The notes under the pieces were generated by a model, which was not told where the DNA came from, ran no database searches, and saw nothing but the letters and a program-made list of their open reading frames with translations. Positions 24,566 through 34,165 of a stretch of DNA of 64,000 bases are shown one piece after another. Source of the stretch: Chloroflexota bacterium (GTDB lineage Bacteria > Chloroflexota > Anaerolineae > Aggregatilineales > Phototrophicaceae); the NCBI GenBank assembly GCA_026709625.1, contig JAPOSR010000051.1, forward strand, positions 130,179 through 194,178, given 5' to 3'. How positions within the stretch are numbered: position 1 is the first letter of the stretch; each line of letters begins with the position of its first letter. Made by a program: the position numbers and the translations under genes.

Positions 24566-27500
24566 TCAAGCCAGTGGCAGCACATCGCGCGGCTTGGAGC
24601 TGCCTTCTTTGGCTGGCCCGACCACGCCGCGTTCTTCCATCATGTCCATCAGGCGCGCCGCCCGCCCATAGCCGATGCGCATCTTCCGCTGCAGCAGCGA
24701 TATCGACGCCCGGTCCAGCCGCCGCACCATCTCTACAGCTGTCTGATACAGATCGTCTTCTGTCGTGCTGGCTTGACGGTCGGCATCGGGCTTGGACATC
24801 TCCCAGAAAGCCGCTTGTTCGCCCAAATTGTCTGGGGCTGCGGCTGGCGGCAGCGCAGAGGTGGACGCGCCCGAATGCTGGGGCGGCGCGATGGGCTCCA
24901 CTGGCTCGATGCCTGCGCTGCGGATGCGCCAAAATTTGCCGATGCGCTGTTTCTCGTCTTCAGAAACGAAAACGCCTTGCATGCGTCTGGGCGCAGGCGC
25001 GTCCCCCGACAAATACAGCATATCGCCCTTGCCCAGCAGCCGTTCCGCGCCGGGCACGCCCAGAATAACGCGGCTGTCGACCCCGCTGGCCACCGAAAAA
25101 GCGATGCGCGCGGGGCAATTTGCCTTGATTACGCCTGTGACCACATCGACCGATGGCCGCTGGGTCGCCAGGATCATGTGAATGCCGGTCGCGCGCGCCA
25201 CCGCCACGATGCGGCGAACAATCAACTCAATCTCTTTCGGCGCCAGCATCATCAGGTCCGCCAGTTCGTCGATGATGACAACGATGTAGGACATGGGCGG
25301 CAAATCGGGGTCGAGGGTCTTGTTGTAGTCGATGATGTTAAGCATGCCAGCCTGGTAAAGCGTCTGATAGCGCTTTTCCATCTCGGCAGTGACCCAGCGC
25401 AGCACGCCGATCGCGCGTTCCAGCTCCACCACCACGGGCGCCACCAGATGCGGCAAGCCATTGTAGCTGGTCAGCTCGACGCGCTTGGGGTCGATCATGA
25501 TGAACTTGGCTGTTTCTGGCGAGTTGCGCAGCAAGATGCTGTTGATGATGGCGTTGACGCAAACCGACTTGCCGGCACCTGTCGCCCCGGCGATGAGCAG
25601 ATGCGGCATCTGCGCCAGGTCGGCGGCGACCGGCGTGCCATCCACTGTCATGCCCAAGGCGACCGCCAACGGCGATTCCAGCTTGCGGTAACTTGCCGAT
25701 TCCAGCACATCGCGCAGGCTGACTCGCGCCGAAAGCGGGTTGGGCACTTCAATGCCGACATAGCCTTTGCCGGGCACGGGGGCTTCCATGCGAATGGACT
25801 TTGCGCCCAGCGCCAGCTGCAAATCCTTGTCCAATTTGGCGATATCGCCCACTTTGACGCGGCTGCGTTTGCCTGTGCTGGCGGTTTGCTGCAGCGGTTC
25901 CACGCCATATTGCGTGATGACCGGCCCGCTGTTGATCTCGATGACATTGCCCGGCGCGCCAAAAGCCGCCAGCGTATCTTCAATAATCCGGGCTTGCTGC
26001 ATCAGCGGCTCTTGCTCCAGGTCCTTGGCGCTGACGCTGTCGAGCAGGCTTTGATAATTCGGCAATTCCCATTCCAGGCGTGTTTGCGCTGGGGCAGCTG
26101 GAAGGGGCGGGGGCGGCTCGGCAGGTTTTGCTGTCGCAGGCGGCGCTGGTTTTGGGCGTGGCGTGGCGGGCTGTGGGCGATTGACTGGCGCAGCGCTCGC
26201 TGGCGGCTTGGGCAGATCATCGCTCAGCTTCCGAAATCGCTGCAATGCGCCGCTTGTTGCCCCTGTTCGCCCCGCTGGTGGTTTCTGACGCGCGGCTGGT
26301 GGCGCGGCATACGGACTGGCAACGCGCGATGGGTAAGGGGCGGGCGCTTGCGGCGCTTCGGCGACTACTTTTTCGGGGGGTGGAGCGGCTGTTTGGCGGC
26401 GACCGAAAAATGCCCGCAAACGAGTCGGTATCGGCATCCAGTCGCTGCGCGGCTCGGGCAGGGCTGGCGCTGCTCGCGCGGTACGATCCAAGCGGGGGGC
26501 ATCGGGCTTGCGAATATGCAGCGGCGGCTTGACAGGCGTTTGAGCCAGTGGCTGCTGCGCCTGCATGCGGGCAGCGCGTCGGACAGCGGCATATTGCCCG
26601 AGGCGGGTGCGCGCGCCGCGCCACAGACTGATGCCCGCCAGCGCCAGCTCGGTCGCGCTGGAGCGTGTAATCAACATCGCGCCGACAGTCAGCAGCATGC
26701 TCACAGCGACCAGCCCGCCCAGCTCAGTCAGCGCGTTGACGAGCGCGCTGTACAGCCAGCCGCCAACTACGCCGCCGCCGCGCGCCTGTTGATAGGCCTC
26801 TCGCACCAGCGCTTCCACGCAGGCGGACGAAGTCGCATCCACGCAAGCGGGAATGGTCGGCATGACGGCTGCATAGCCCAGGCTGTCCAGGTATTGCAAC
26901 AGCGCCAGAGCGCCCAAAAATGCCATGACAGCGCCAGCCATGCGCAGCGGATCGATGATCGGCGGCTCGTCGCCAAAATGGCGAACGATCAACCACAGGC
27001 CGATGGCGAACATGGCGAGAGGCAATGCCACCGCGCCCCAGCCCAGCGATTGCCCTACAAACATATGCAGCGCGCCGATCGCTGCCTGTTCCGCAGAAAG
27101 CGCGCTGATGGCGTAAAGGATCGCCCCGAAGACCAGCGCCACCCCGACCAGGTCGAGTTTGCGGTCGAGGTCGAGCCAGTCGCTGGAGCCGAGCTTTGGC
27201 GCGCGGTTTGGTCGCTTAGATTGGGGCTGCTGGCGTGGCGCTGGCCGCTGCGGCTCGCTTGCGGAAGTGGCGGCCTTGTCAAAGCGCGAGCGCAGACCGC
27301 CAAGCGCTGCCAAACCGGCTGTTCGCCTGGATTGCGCGGGCAGTTCCTTGGGCTCTGTTTCGTCTGGGCTACGGCGCAATCGGGCGCGCAGCTTGCCAAA
27401 CCGTCCCGTTTCGGCCTGCGAATCGGCGGAAGCTGGCGGCTCTTCACGACGGCTGGGCGGGGCTTTTTTATGTGCATTGTGCTTGCCAGCCAGGCGGTCG

Positions 27501-27742
27501 CGGCGTTCCTGGTCGCTGGCTGAGGAAGGCGATGGATTGCGCGCTTTTTTCGGGATAGTTTGGGGGCGCGGTCGGTTATTCGGCTGGCGCGCGGCCGCGA
27601 CATCTTCTGGCGGCTGGTCAAATTCGCGTGGCTGGCGCGACCCGCTGCCACCCAATACCCGCGAGCGGCCGCCGCCCGCCTCGGAGTCGAAGAAGTCATC
27701 ATCCTCAATGTATTCCGATTCGTCATCGCGCCGATACGCCAT
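24566..27742 (-). CDS. ftsK: DNA translocase FtsK/SpoIIIE
   Basis: A 1058-residue chromosome translocase. An acidic N-terminus (MAYRRDDESEYIEDDDFF) and a basic/Ser linker precede four membrane segments at about 185-345. A long Pro/Ala-rich linker covers about 380-560. The motor has Walker A AGATGAGKSVCVN near 717 and VVIIDELADLMM as Walker B. The C-terminal gamma winged helix (LDRASISLLQRKMRIGYGRA) would read KOPS-like sites. Acts at the septum to clear chromosome termini and activate dimer resolution. It is a single-gene unit; AGGGT precedes the ATG. Confidence 0.95.
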   Translation of the reverse strand: MAYRRDDESEYIEDDDFFDSEAGGGRSRVLGGSGSRQPREFDQPPEDVAAARQPNNRPRPQTIPKKARNPSPSSASDQERRDRLAGKHNAHKKAPPSRREEPPASADSQAETGRFGKLRARLRRSPDETEPKELPAQSRRTAGLAALGGLRSRFDKAATSASEPQRPAPRQQPQSKRPNRAPKLGSSDWLDLDRKLDLVGVALVFGAILYAISALSAEQAAIGALHMFVGQSLGWGAVALPLAMFAIGLWLIVRHFGDEPPIIDPLRMAGAVMAFLGALALLQYLDSLGYAAVMPTIPACVDATSSACVEALVREAYQQARGGGVVGGWLYSALVNALTELGGLVAVSMLLTVGAMLITRSSATELALAGISLWRGARTRLGQYAAVRRAARMQAQQPLAQTPVKPPLHIRKPDAPRLDRTARAAPALPEPRSDWMPIPTRLRAFFGRRQTAAPPPEKVVAEAPQAPAPYPSRVASPYAAPPAARQKPPAGRTGATSGALQRFRKLSDDLPKPPASAAPVNRPQPATPRPKPAPPATAKPAEPPPPLPAAPAQTRLEWELPNYQSLLDSVSAKDLEQEPLMQQARIIEDTLAAFGAPGNVIEINSGPVITQYGVEPLQQTASTGKRSRVKVGDIAKLDKDLQLALGAKSIRMEAPVPGKGYVGIEVPNPLSARVSLRDVLESASYRKLESPLAVALGMTVDGTPVAADLAQMPHLLIAGATGAGKSVCVNAIINSILLRNSPETAKFIMIDPKRVELTSYNGLPHLVAPVVVELERAIGVLRWVTAEMEKRYQTLYQAGMLNIIDYNKTLDPDLPPMSYIVVIIDELADLMMLAPKEIELIVRRIVAVARATGIHMILATQRPSVDVVTGVIKANCPARIAFSVASGVDSRVILGVPGAERLLGKGDMLYLSGDAPAPRRMQGVFVSEDEKQRIGKFWRIRSAGIEPVEPIAPPQHSGASTSALPPAAAPDNLGEQAAFWEMSKPDADRQASTTEDDLYQTAVEMVRRLDRASISLLQRKMRIGYGRAARLMDMMEERGVVGPAKEGSSKPRDVLPLA

Positions 27743-27879
27743 AGGCTACCCTGTTGGCTGTGTGTGCCGGCTGTCTCATGAGCATAGCACAATCTGCCGC
27801 AGCGGGCGCTTCGATTAGAACATATTTGCGCTATGAAACCAGCGCCGCCTGGACAGTCACGGTGATTTTGCCTTGCGCG

Positions 27880-29202
27880 CTAGAGCGCAATCGGGTTGGC
27901 GAGCAAGCCAGCCAGCAAGTCGATGCAGGCCTGCACATCGCGCAGATCGACTGTCTCGCTGGTGGTGTGCAGGTAGCGAGTCGGGATGGATATGCAGCCA
28001 CTGGGCACGCCGGTCTGGGTCAGCTGAATGGCGGAGGCGTCTGTCGTGCCGCCCGCCAGCAATTCCAACTGATAGGGAATGCCATCGGCTTCACAGCGCG
28101 CGACCATCCAGTTTTTGATGGCGACGGGCACGACCAAGCCAGGATCATGCACTTTGATGGCTGCGCCATCGCCCAGTTTGATGCGCATCTTGTGTCCGCG
28201 GATCTGGTCGCCGCTGCCTGTCACATCAATGGCGATGCCGATATCAGGCTGCACACCCTGCGCAGCGGTTTTGGCGCCGCGCAAGCCGACTTCTTCCTGC
28301 ACGGTGAAAGCAAAGTAGCATTCATTTGGCGTCGTTCTGGCGAGCTTGCGCATCGCTTCAATCGCGACCACGCAGCCGATGCGGTCGTCCAAAGACTTGG
28401 CGATGATGCGTTCGCCACGCAGCTGCATCTCGCGCATGAAGCCGGCTGGCTGTCCGACTCGCGTGGCGCTGCCATTGCCATCTTGCACATCGATATAAAA
28501 GTCGCCGAGCGATTTGCCGCCACCGGCATGCGCCGCGATGACGCCGATTGTGCCGTCTTCAAAGAGGACGCGATTGCCATTCAGCGTGTCGTTGCGCAAG
28601 CCACCCAGGCTGCTGAAGCGCAGGTAGCCGCTTTCTGGCTCTTGATAATTGGCCATCAAGCCGATCTCGTCCATGTGCGCCGCGACCAGCGCTTTTGTCC
28701 CGCCGCTGCCCACGCGGCAGATCAAGTTGCCCAAGCCATCCGTCCAGATTTCGTCCGCCAGCCCGCGCACCTCATCATGGATCAACTCGCGGATACGATG
28801 CTCATAACCAGGCGGCCCCCAGCATTCGACCAGTTTCTTCGTCAGCCCGCATAGATCGGTTTCGACTGTCGGCACCGGCGGCTCTATGATTTTTTCCTTC
28901 GATTTTTTCGCATCGCGCATATTTATGTGCAAAGCCCATATATTGACGCCAGCCAATTCTTCGAGCCGCGCGTCTGCATCTGGCTCTAGGCTCCACAGAC
29001 CGCGTCTGGGGTGCGAAACGACGCCAGCGCTTTTCAAGGCGGTGCGGAAGGTAAGCAGTTGGATGTGCGCAGATCGCTTGTACCTGTCGCCGAGCCTGTC
29101 CATGACTTCCTGGTCAAATTGGCGGGTCGAGATAGGCTCGCCGGCCTCGCGCAGTATCTTGACGATGAGTCTGATGTGGGAATGAGTCGTTAGCAGACGC
29201 AT
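27880..29202 (-). CDS. Winged-helix domain fused to an M42 metallo-aminopeptidase
   Basis: A 440-residue protein. Residues 1-75 form a predicted winged helix (RLIVKILREAGEPISTRQF ... LTFRTALKSAGVV ... RRGLWSL). After a short linker, residues about 110-440 are an M42/endoglucanase-M peptidase. Ligands and catalytic residues are in order: AAHMDEIG (His), SLDDRIGC (Asp), VQEEVGLRG (catalytic and metal Glu), IAIDVTGSGD (Asp) and RYLHTTSE (His). The start at 29202 has AGAGGA upstream. The DNA-binding-like N-terminus is not part of ordinary M42 enzymes. It follows the P450 gene by 22 nt. Confidence 0.85.
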   Translation of the reverse strand: MRLLTTHSHIRLIVKILREAGEPISTRQFDQEVMDRLGDRYKRSAHIQLLTFRTALKSAGVVSHPRRGLWSLEPDADARLEELAGVNIWALHINMRDAKKSKEKIIEPPVPTVETDLCGLTKKLVECWGPPGYEHRIRELIHDEVRGLADEIWTDGLGNLICRVGSGGTKALVAAHMDEIGLMANYQEPESGYLRFSSLGGLRNDTLNGNRVLFEDGTIGVIAAHAGGGKSLGDFYIDVQDGNGSATRVGQPAGFMREMQLRGERIIAKSLDDRIGCVVAIEAMRKLARTTPNECYFAFTVQEEVGLRGAKTAAQGVQPDIGIAIDVTGSGDQIRGHKMRIKLGDGAAIKVHDPGLVVPVAIKNWMVARCEADGIPYQLELLAGGTTDASAIQLTQTGVPSGCISIPTRYLHTTSETVDLRDVQACIDLLAGLLANPIAL

Positions 29203-29224
29203 GGGTTTCCTCTCAATATTAAGA

Positions 29225-30625
29225 TTAAGGCAAGGGGCTGGCTTCGGGGGCGGTCGCTGTGCAAGCGGCCCGCTTCTCCAATCGCATGGGCAAGCCATCG
29301 CGCGGGTACATGGTAATCAGCGCCGCAGGCTCGATGTCTGTGTCGGGCAGCAGCCGCAGCCGATAGCGCTGGGCGATCGCCGCCAGCAGCAAATTGGCTT
29401 CCATGGTGGCAAAGCTGTTGCCAATGCAAATGCGCGGACCCGCGGCGAAAGGCAGATAGGCATATTTGTGCCGGTTTTCGATCGCCGGCTCCGCCCAGCG
29501 TTCGGGCAAGAAATCCTTGGGCTGCTTCCAGTGTGCTGGGTGACGATGCAGCAGATAAATCATGATCTGGGCATCGGTGCCGCGCGGCATGGGATACCCG
29601 CAAACTTCGGTATCTTCGCTGGCGGTGCGGCTGACCGACCAAACCGCCGGCATAAGGCGCAGGGCTTCTTTGATGACCATGTCGGTGTAGGGCAGGCTGC
29701 GCATGTCGTCCAGCCTGGGCGCGCGTCCAGCCAATACTGAGTCGAGCTCGGCGTGCAATTTGGCTTCGACCTCGCGGTGCTGTGCCAGCAGCCACCAAGT
29801 CCAGTTGAGCGTATTGGCGGTGGTTTCGTGTCCGGCCAAAAAGAGCGTAACTGCTTCGTCGCGCGCTTGCAGGTCGGTCATCCGCTCGCCATCGGCATCT
29901 TCTGCCAGCAGCAGCATAGACAGCAGGTCGCCGCGGTCTTCGCCGGTTTTGCGGCGATCGTTGATGAAGTCATAGACGATCTTGTCGAGCGCCGCGTTGG
30001 CGCGCCACGAGCGGATTCGCAGCGGCGTGGGCAGCCAGTGCGGCAGGATGCTGGCGGTGTTATTGGCTTTCTGCACGACCGCGACGGCTCGTTTTACCTG
30101 GCTGACTGTGCGCGAGGCATCGGCGTCAAAGAGCGTGCGCGCCACAATGCTCAGCGTCAGTTCCATCATCTCATCGTCGACATCGACAACCGCGCCATCA
30201 TGCCAGCCATCCAGCCGTTTCAAGGTATAGTCGACCATCGTATCGGCATAGGCATGCACGCGCATGGCATGAAAAGCCGGTGCCACGAGGCGTCGCTGCC
30301 GCTTCCAGAAGTCGCCGTTGCTGGTGACCAGCCCCTCGCCCATAAAGCGCGCCAGCCCCGACTGCCGGCTGGTATAAGCCGGCCCTTTGCGGAAGATCTT
30401 TGCCTGGCGCACAAAAAGCTCATAAATCATGTCAGGATTGGCAATCGAGTAATGGTGCCTTTCGCCAATCTGGTGATGCCAGACATCGCCGTAGGTCTCC
30501 ATCCAGCGCGTAACATGGCCCAAGGGGTCTTTGAAAAACCGGCGAAAGAAGAGGTAATTCTGCCATCTGCCTTCGCCCATCTCGGTGGGTCCAGGCGGGA
30601 ACTCGCTGGGCATTTGCTCATCCAT
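29225..30625 (-). CDS. Cytochrome P450
   Basis: A 466-residue soluble P450 monooxygenase. The I-helix oxygen motif AGHETTANTLNW lies near 263, the ExxR motif in KEALRLMPAV near 322, and the heme loop FAAGPRICIGNSFA near 399 with the Cys ligand. The family layout (PGP near the N-terminus, WKRQRRLVAPAFH C-helix) is like CYP102/CYP4-type bacterial P450s with class-II style features. No ferredoxin or reductase gene is adjacent, so the electron donor is unknown. The M42 gene follows after 22 nt. Confidence 0.93.
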   Translation of the reverse strand: MDEQMPSEFPPGPTEMGEGRWQNYLFFRRFFKDPLGHVTRWMETYGDVWHHQIGERHHYSIANPDMIYELFVRQAKIFRKGPAYTSRQSGLARFMGEGLVTSNGDFWKRQRRLVAPAFHAMRVHAYADTMVDYTLKRLDGWHDGAVVDVDDEMMELTLSIVARTLFDADASRTVSQVKRAVAVVQKANNTASILPHWLPTPLRIRSWRANAALDKIVYDFINDRRKTGEDRGDLLSMLLLAEDADGERMTDLQARDEAVTLFLAGHETTANTLNWTWWLLAQHREVEAKLHAELDSVLAGRAPRLDDMRSLPYTDMVIKEALRLMPAVWSVSRTASEDTEVCGYPMPRGTDAQIMIYLLHRHPAHWKQPKDFLPERWAEPAIENRHKYAYLPFAAGPRICIGNSFATMEANLLLAAIAQRYRLRLLPDTDIEPAALITMYPRDGLPMRLEKRAACTATAPEASPLP

Positions 30626-30667
30626 AGCTCTCTGCGCTTGGCGGCATTATACACGATTTCTCTTTGC

Positions 30668-30683
30668 CCTCTGCGTCTCTGTG
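30668..30683 (-). repeat. Short dispersed repeat, CACAGAG type, copy 3
   Basis: On the minus strand CACAGAGACGCAGAGG followed by GCAAAGAGAAATCG. It lies in the divergent gap between the P450 and ribulokinase genes. Confidence 0.45.
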
Positions 30684-30765
30684 ATGAATCAGGCTGCGCC
30701 ATTTGCCATCCGCCGGCAGCTTCGGCATAATCGCCCCAGCAATCCACCCGGTGACAGGTGCGCGC

Positions 30766-32433
30766 ATGTATACGATCGGATTGGACTTTGGGACGCTTTC
30801 CGGGCGAGCCGTCGTGGTCGACGCGCGCGACGGCAGCGAGCTCGCCGCGGCGGTATTCGACTATCCCCACGGCGTCATGGACAGCCAGCTGCCATCGGGT
30901 GTGAAGCTGCCACCGGATTGGGCGCTGCAGCATCCGGGTGATTATATCGAAGTCTTAAGGCGCACCGTGCCGGCTGCGCTGCGACAAAGCGGCATCGCCC
31001 CGGCGGATGTCTTGGGAATCGCCATCGACTTCACCGCCAGCACCCCCATGCCCACCACCAGCGATGGCAGGCCTCTATGCTGCTTGCCCGAGCTGGCCGA
31101 CGAGCCACACGCCTACATCAAGCTATGGAAGCATCACGCTGCCCAGCCTCAAGCCGACCACATCAACGAAACTGCCCGCCAAATGGGCGAAAGCTGGCTG
31201 CCTCGTTATGGCGGCAAGATCTCTTCCGAATGGTTTTTCAGCAAGTTGCTGCAGATCTTGCAAGAGCGCCCGGATATCTATGCCAAAATCGACCGCTTTG
31301 TCGAAGCTGCCGATTGGGTCATCTGGCAGCTGACCGGTGCCGAAACGCGCAATGCCTGCACAGCCGGCTACAAAGCGATGGCGCAAGACGGCGACTTCCC
31401 CAGCCGCGCCTATTTCAAAGCGCTGGACCCAGCTTTTGAACATGTCGTTGACGAAAAAGTCGGCCGCGAATTGGCAGAACTGGGCGACAAAGCTGGCGAA
31501 TTGACCCCAGAGATGGCGGCTTTGACGGGCTTGCGAGCCGGCATTGCCGTGGCTGTTGCCAATGTAGACGCTCATGTCACCGCGCCGGCCGTCAAGGCGA
31601 CCGACCCTGGCATCATGGTCATGGTCATGGGCACATCGTGCTGCCATATCCTGTCTGGCGCGCAGCTGGGTGTGGTGGACGGCATGTGCGGCGTGGTCAA
31701 AGGCGGCATCATCCCTGGCTTGTATGGCTATGAAGCGGGCCAGAGCGCTGTAGGCGATATCTTCGCGTGGTTTGTGGAACATGCGGTGCCGCCGGCTTAT
31801 CACCGCGCGGCTGCCGACGCCAATCTCAATTTGCACAGTTTTTTGGAGCGAGAAGCCGCGCGGCAAGCTGTTGGGCAGCATGGCTTGATCGCGCTGGACT
31901 GGTGGAATGGCAACCGCAGCACCTTGGTCGATGGCGACTTGACGGGCTTGATGTTGGGCATGAACCTGGCGACGCGCGCGCCCGATATCTACCGCGCTTT
32001 GATCGAAGCGACCGCTTATGGCACGCGCGAGATTATTGACGCCTTTGCCGCGCAAGGCATCCCGGTGAACGAGCTGGTCGCGGCGGGCGGCTTGCCAGAG
32101 AAAAACGCGCTGCTCTGCCAGATATTTGCCGATGTGACGGGCCGACCACTGAAGCTGGCGGGTTCAGCGCAAGCGCCGGCGCTGGGCGCGGCCATGCACG
32201 CCGCTGTCGCCGCCGGCATCTATCCAGATATTCATGCCGCCGCCGAGAAAATGGGCAAGCTCAAAGACCAGATCGTGACGCCCATCGCCCACAACCAGCG
32301 TCAATATGACAAGCTGTTTGCTGAATACAAGACGCTTTATGACGATTTCGGGCGCGGCGCAAACGATGTGATGAAGCGCCTGAAAGCAATCAAACATGAC
32401 GCATTGAGCGAAGCGCAAAGCTGGCAAAAATAG
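30766..32433 (+). CDS. araB: Ribulokinase
   Basis: A 555-residue FGGY-family kinase that phosphorylates L-ribulose to L-ribulose 5-phosphate. The N-terminal phosphate loop is MYTIGLDFGTLSGRAVVVD. It then has the AraB-specific DGRPLC, DFTASTPMPT and the second ATP site GGLPEKNALLCQIFADVTG. The start MYTIG at 30766 follows AGGTG; the longer frame upstream is not homologous. The arabinose isomerase and epimerase genes are not in this window, so the gene appears isolated or lies in a scattered pathway. Confidence 0.9.
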   Translation: MYTIGLDFGTLSGRAVVVDARDGSELAAAVFDYPHGVMDSQLPSGVKLPPDWALQHPGDYIEVLRRTVPAALRQSGIAPADVLGIAIDFTASTPMPTTSDGRPLCCLPELADEPHAYIKLWKHHAAQPQADHINETARQMGESWLPRYGGKISSEWFFSKLLQILQERPDIYAKIDRFVEAADWVIWQLTGAETRNACTAGYKAMAQDGDFPSRAYFKALDPAFEHVVDEKVGRELAELGDKAGELTPEMAALTGLRAGIAVAVANVDAHVTAPAVKATDPGIMVMVMGTSCCHILSGAQLGVVDGMCGVVKGGIIPGLYGYEAGQSAVGDIFAWFVEHAVPPAYHRAAADANLNLHSFLEREAARQAVGQHGLIALDWWNGNRSTLVDGDLTGLMLGMNLATRAPDIYRALIEATAYGTREIIDAFAAQGIPVNELVAAGGLPEKNALLCQIFADVTGRPLKLAGSAQAPALGAAMHAAVAAGIYPDIHAAAEKMGKLKDQIVTPIAHNQRQYDKLFAEYKTLYDDFGRGANDVMKRLKAIKHDALSEAQSWQK

Positions 32434-32471
32434 ACAAAGTTATTATTGACGGCAAGCCACAAACAAATGCC

Positions 32472-32496
32472 CGACCAGCTCCGGTCGCTTTTGTCT
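32472..32496 (+). terminator. Weak terminator after araB
   Basis: A 5-bp stem CGACC/GGTCG (32472-32476 and 32483-32487) followed by CTTTTGTCTT. The rest of the 224-nt gap to amt shows only a TATTAT -10-like box at 32568-32573 without a good -35. Confidence 0.45.
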
Positions 32497-32657
32497 TGGG
32501 GAAAAAGACCAGCGAACCCGCGCATTTTGTAAGAACTAGCCAAAACCAGCGCTGCAAATTGGGATACTATTATTCTAACAGATTTCTTGCGGACAGCCGT
32601 AAACTGGGCGCACATCGCATTTAGCGGCGATTGCGGCCGCATGGGGAGGGGCTGATC

Positions 32658-34088
32658 GTGACCACGCGCAAGTTTGTATACCGCATGATTTCCATATTTA
32701 TCGGAGCAAGCATTCTCTACAGCTTCGGCTTTGGCACGATCGCTCAAGATGACCCGCCTGCCGAAGATGCCGCCGCGGCCGAGACAGTCGAGATGACAGC
32801 TGGAGATGCCTTCGCCAAGGCGGAAGAAGTCCAGTTCAATCTGGACCAAACTTGGATTCTGATTGCCGGTTTCATGGTGTTCTTTATGCAGGCTGGTTTC
32901 GCCATGCTGGAAGGTGGCATGATCCGCGAGACCGGGGTGGTGAACTCGCTCGCTGAAAACTTCATGGACGCCTGTATCACGGGGCTTGTTTTCTTCCTCG
33001 TGGGATACGGCATCGCCTATGGCACATATGACGCGGGTCTTGAAGGCGGTGGATTGACGCCCAGCGCGATCCCGATGATGCTCGGCGGGGCAGATGGCTC
33101 TGGCGCGGGCGATGGCGCGCTGTTCGTCGGCTTCTTCTTCCAGTTCGCCTTTGCTGGCGCAGCCGCGACAATCGCGACTGGTGGCATGGCTGAGCGCACC
33201 AACTTCGTCGGCAAGCTGATCTACAGCGCGATTCTCGGCGCGATTATCTACCCGGTGGTTGTTTTTTGGACATGGGGCGGTGGCTGGATCGCCGCGCAAG
33301 GTTTCATCGACTTCGCCGGCTCGACCATTGTTCATATGACGGGTGGCGTGGTGGCGCTTGTTGGTGCATATGTCTTGGGCCCGCGCGCCGGGCGTGTTTT
33401 TGGGCGGCCGCCGGCGGCATCCAACCTCGGGTTTGCGGCGCTGGGCACTTTCATCCTCTGGTTTGGCTGGTATGGCTTTAATGTCGGCTCGGCGCTGGGG
33501 GCGAATGATGTGAATGTGCTGGGCTTGGTGGCTGTGAACACGACGCTGGCGGCAACGGCTGGCGCGTTGGGGGCGATGTTCCACACCTATTTTCTCACCC
33601 GAAGCTGGAATGTCAGCTTTATTTTGAATGGTTCGCTGGCTGGCCTTGTCGCCATCACCGCGGGCTGCGCATCGGTCACGCCGATAAACGCGGTCATCAT
33701 CGGCGTATTGGCGGGCGTCGTGCTGGTCATCTCGATCGGCGTGGTTGAATCGCTCAAGATCGACGATGCGGTGGGCGCGTTTTCTGTTCACGGCGCCTGT
33801 GGCGCGTTTGGCACTTTGATGATCGGCATCGTTGGCTCTGAGGCGCTCGGCGCGCCCAGCCTGCTCGATGGCGGCAGCCTCGATCTACTTGGCGCTCAGG
33901 TCATCGGCGTGGTTGTGGTGGCGGTCTGGGCTGGCGCCGCTAGCTTTATCATGTTCCGCGCGCTCAACGCGGTGAATATCCTGCATGTCGATCCTGAAGC
34001 GGATCGCATCGGCATTGACGCCTACGAACACCACGCGTCAGTGTGGCCCAATGTGCTGCCCCTGCGCGAAGCGGACGATGAAAACTAG
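32658..34088 (+). CDS. amt: Ammonium transporter
   Basis: A 476-residue Amt channel for ammonium uptake. A signal-like N-terminus and an acidic Ala-rich stretch precede eleven membrane segments. Key residues: the twin histidines in IVHMTGGVVAL and SVHGACGAFG, the pore region AFAGAAATIATG and the Amt signature LGTFILWFGWYGFN. The start is GTG at 32658 (IVTTRK), preceded by GGGAGGGG; an upstream in-frame TTG has no ribosome site. No glnK/glnB gene is adjacent. A strong terminator follows. Confidence 0.94.
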   Translation: MTTRKFVYRMISIFIGASILYSFGFGTIAQDDPPAEDAAAAETVEMTAGDAFAKAEEVQFNLDQTWILIAGFMVFFMQAGFAMLEGGMIRETGVVNSLAENFMDACITGLVFFLVGYGIAYGTYDAGLEGGGLTPSAIPMMLGGADGSGAGDGALFVGFFFQFAFAGAAATIATGGMAERTNFVGKLIYSAILGAIIYPVVVFWTWGGGWIAAQGFIDFAGSTIVHMTGGVVALVGAYVLGPRAGRVFGRPPAASNLGFAALGTFILWFGWYGFNVGSALGANDVNVLGLVAVNTTLAATAGALGAMFHTYFLTRSWNVSFILNGSLAGLVAITAGCASVTPINAVIIGVLAGVVLVISIGVVESLKIDDAVGAFSVHGACGAFGTLMIGIVGSEALGAPSLLDGGSLDLLGAQVIGVVVVAVWAGAASFIMFRALNAVNILHVDPEADRIGIDAYEHHASVWPNVLPLREADDEN

Positions 34089-34123
34089 CGCGACAAGGCA
34101 GGCAATCCCGCAAAACAACCAGC

Positions 34124-34157
34124 GCCTCTCCTCAATCGAGGAGAGGCATTTGTTTTG
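34124..34157. terminator. Bidirectional terminator between amt and dtd
   Basis: A perfect 10-bp stem GCCTCTCCTC/GAGGAGAGGC with loop AATC, then ATTTGTTTT on the plus strand; CAAAACAACC upstream gives a U-rich run on the minus strand. It serves the convergent amt and dtd genes. Confidence 0.85.
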
Positions 34158-34165
34158 GTCACTGT

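Noticed and set aside
24773..27523. A very long open frame (916 codons) on the plus strand opposite ftsK
   Set aside because: It mirrors the GC-rich ftsK codons, has no family motifs and no ribosome site; the ftsK frame carries all motor motifs.
23249..30625. One operon from the P450 through ftsK to the Gfo/Idh gene
   Set aside because: Gaps of 137 and 339 nt, the latter with repeats, separate these minus-strand genes; only the close or overlapping pairs are likely cotranscribed.
32337..33791. A 484-codon minus-strand frame opposite amt
   Set aside because: Shadow frame, rich in Asp/Arg/His, opposite a clear transporter with eleven membrane segments.
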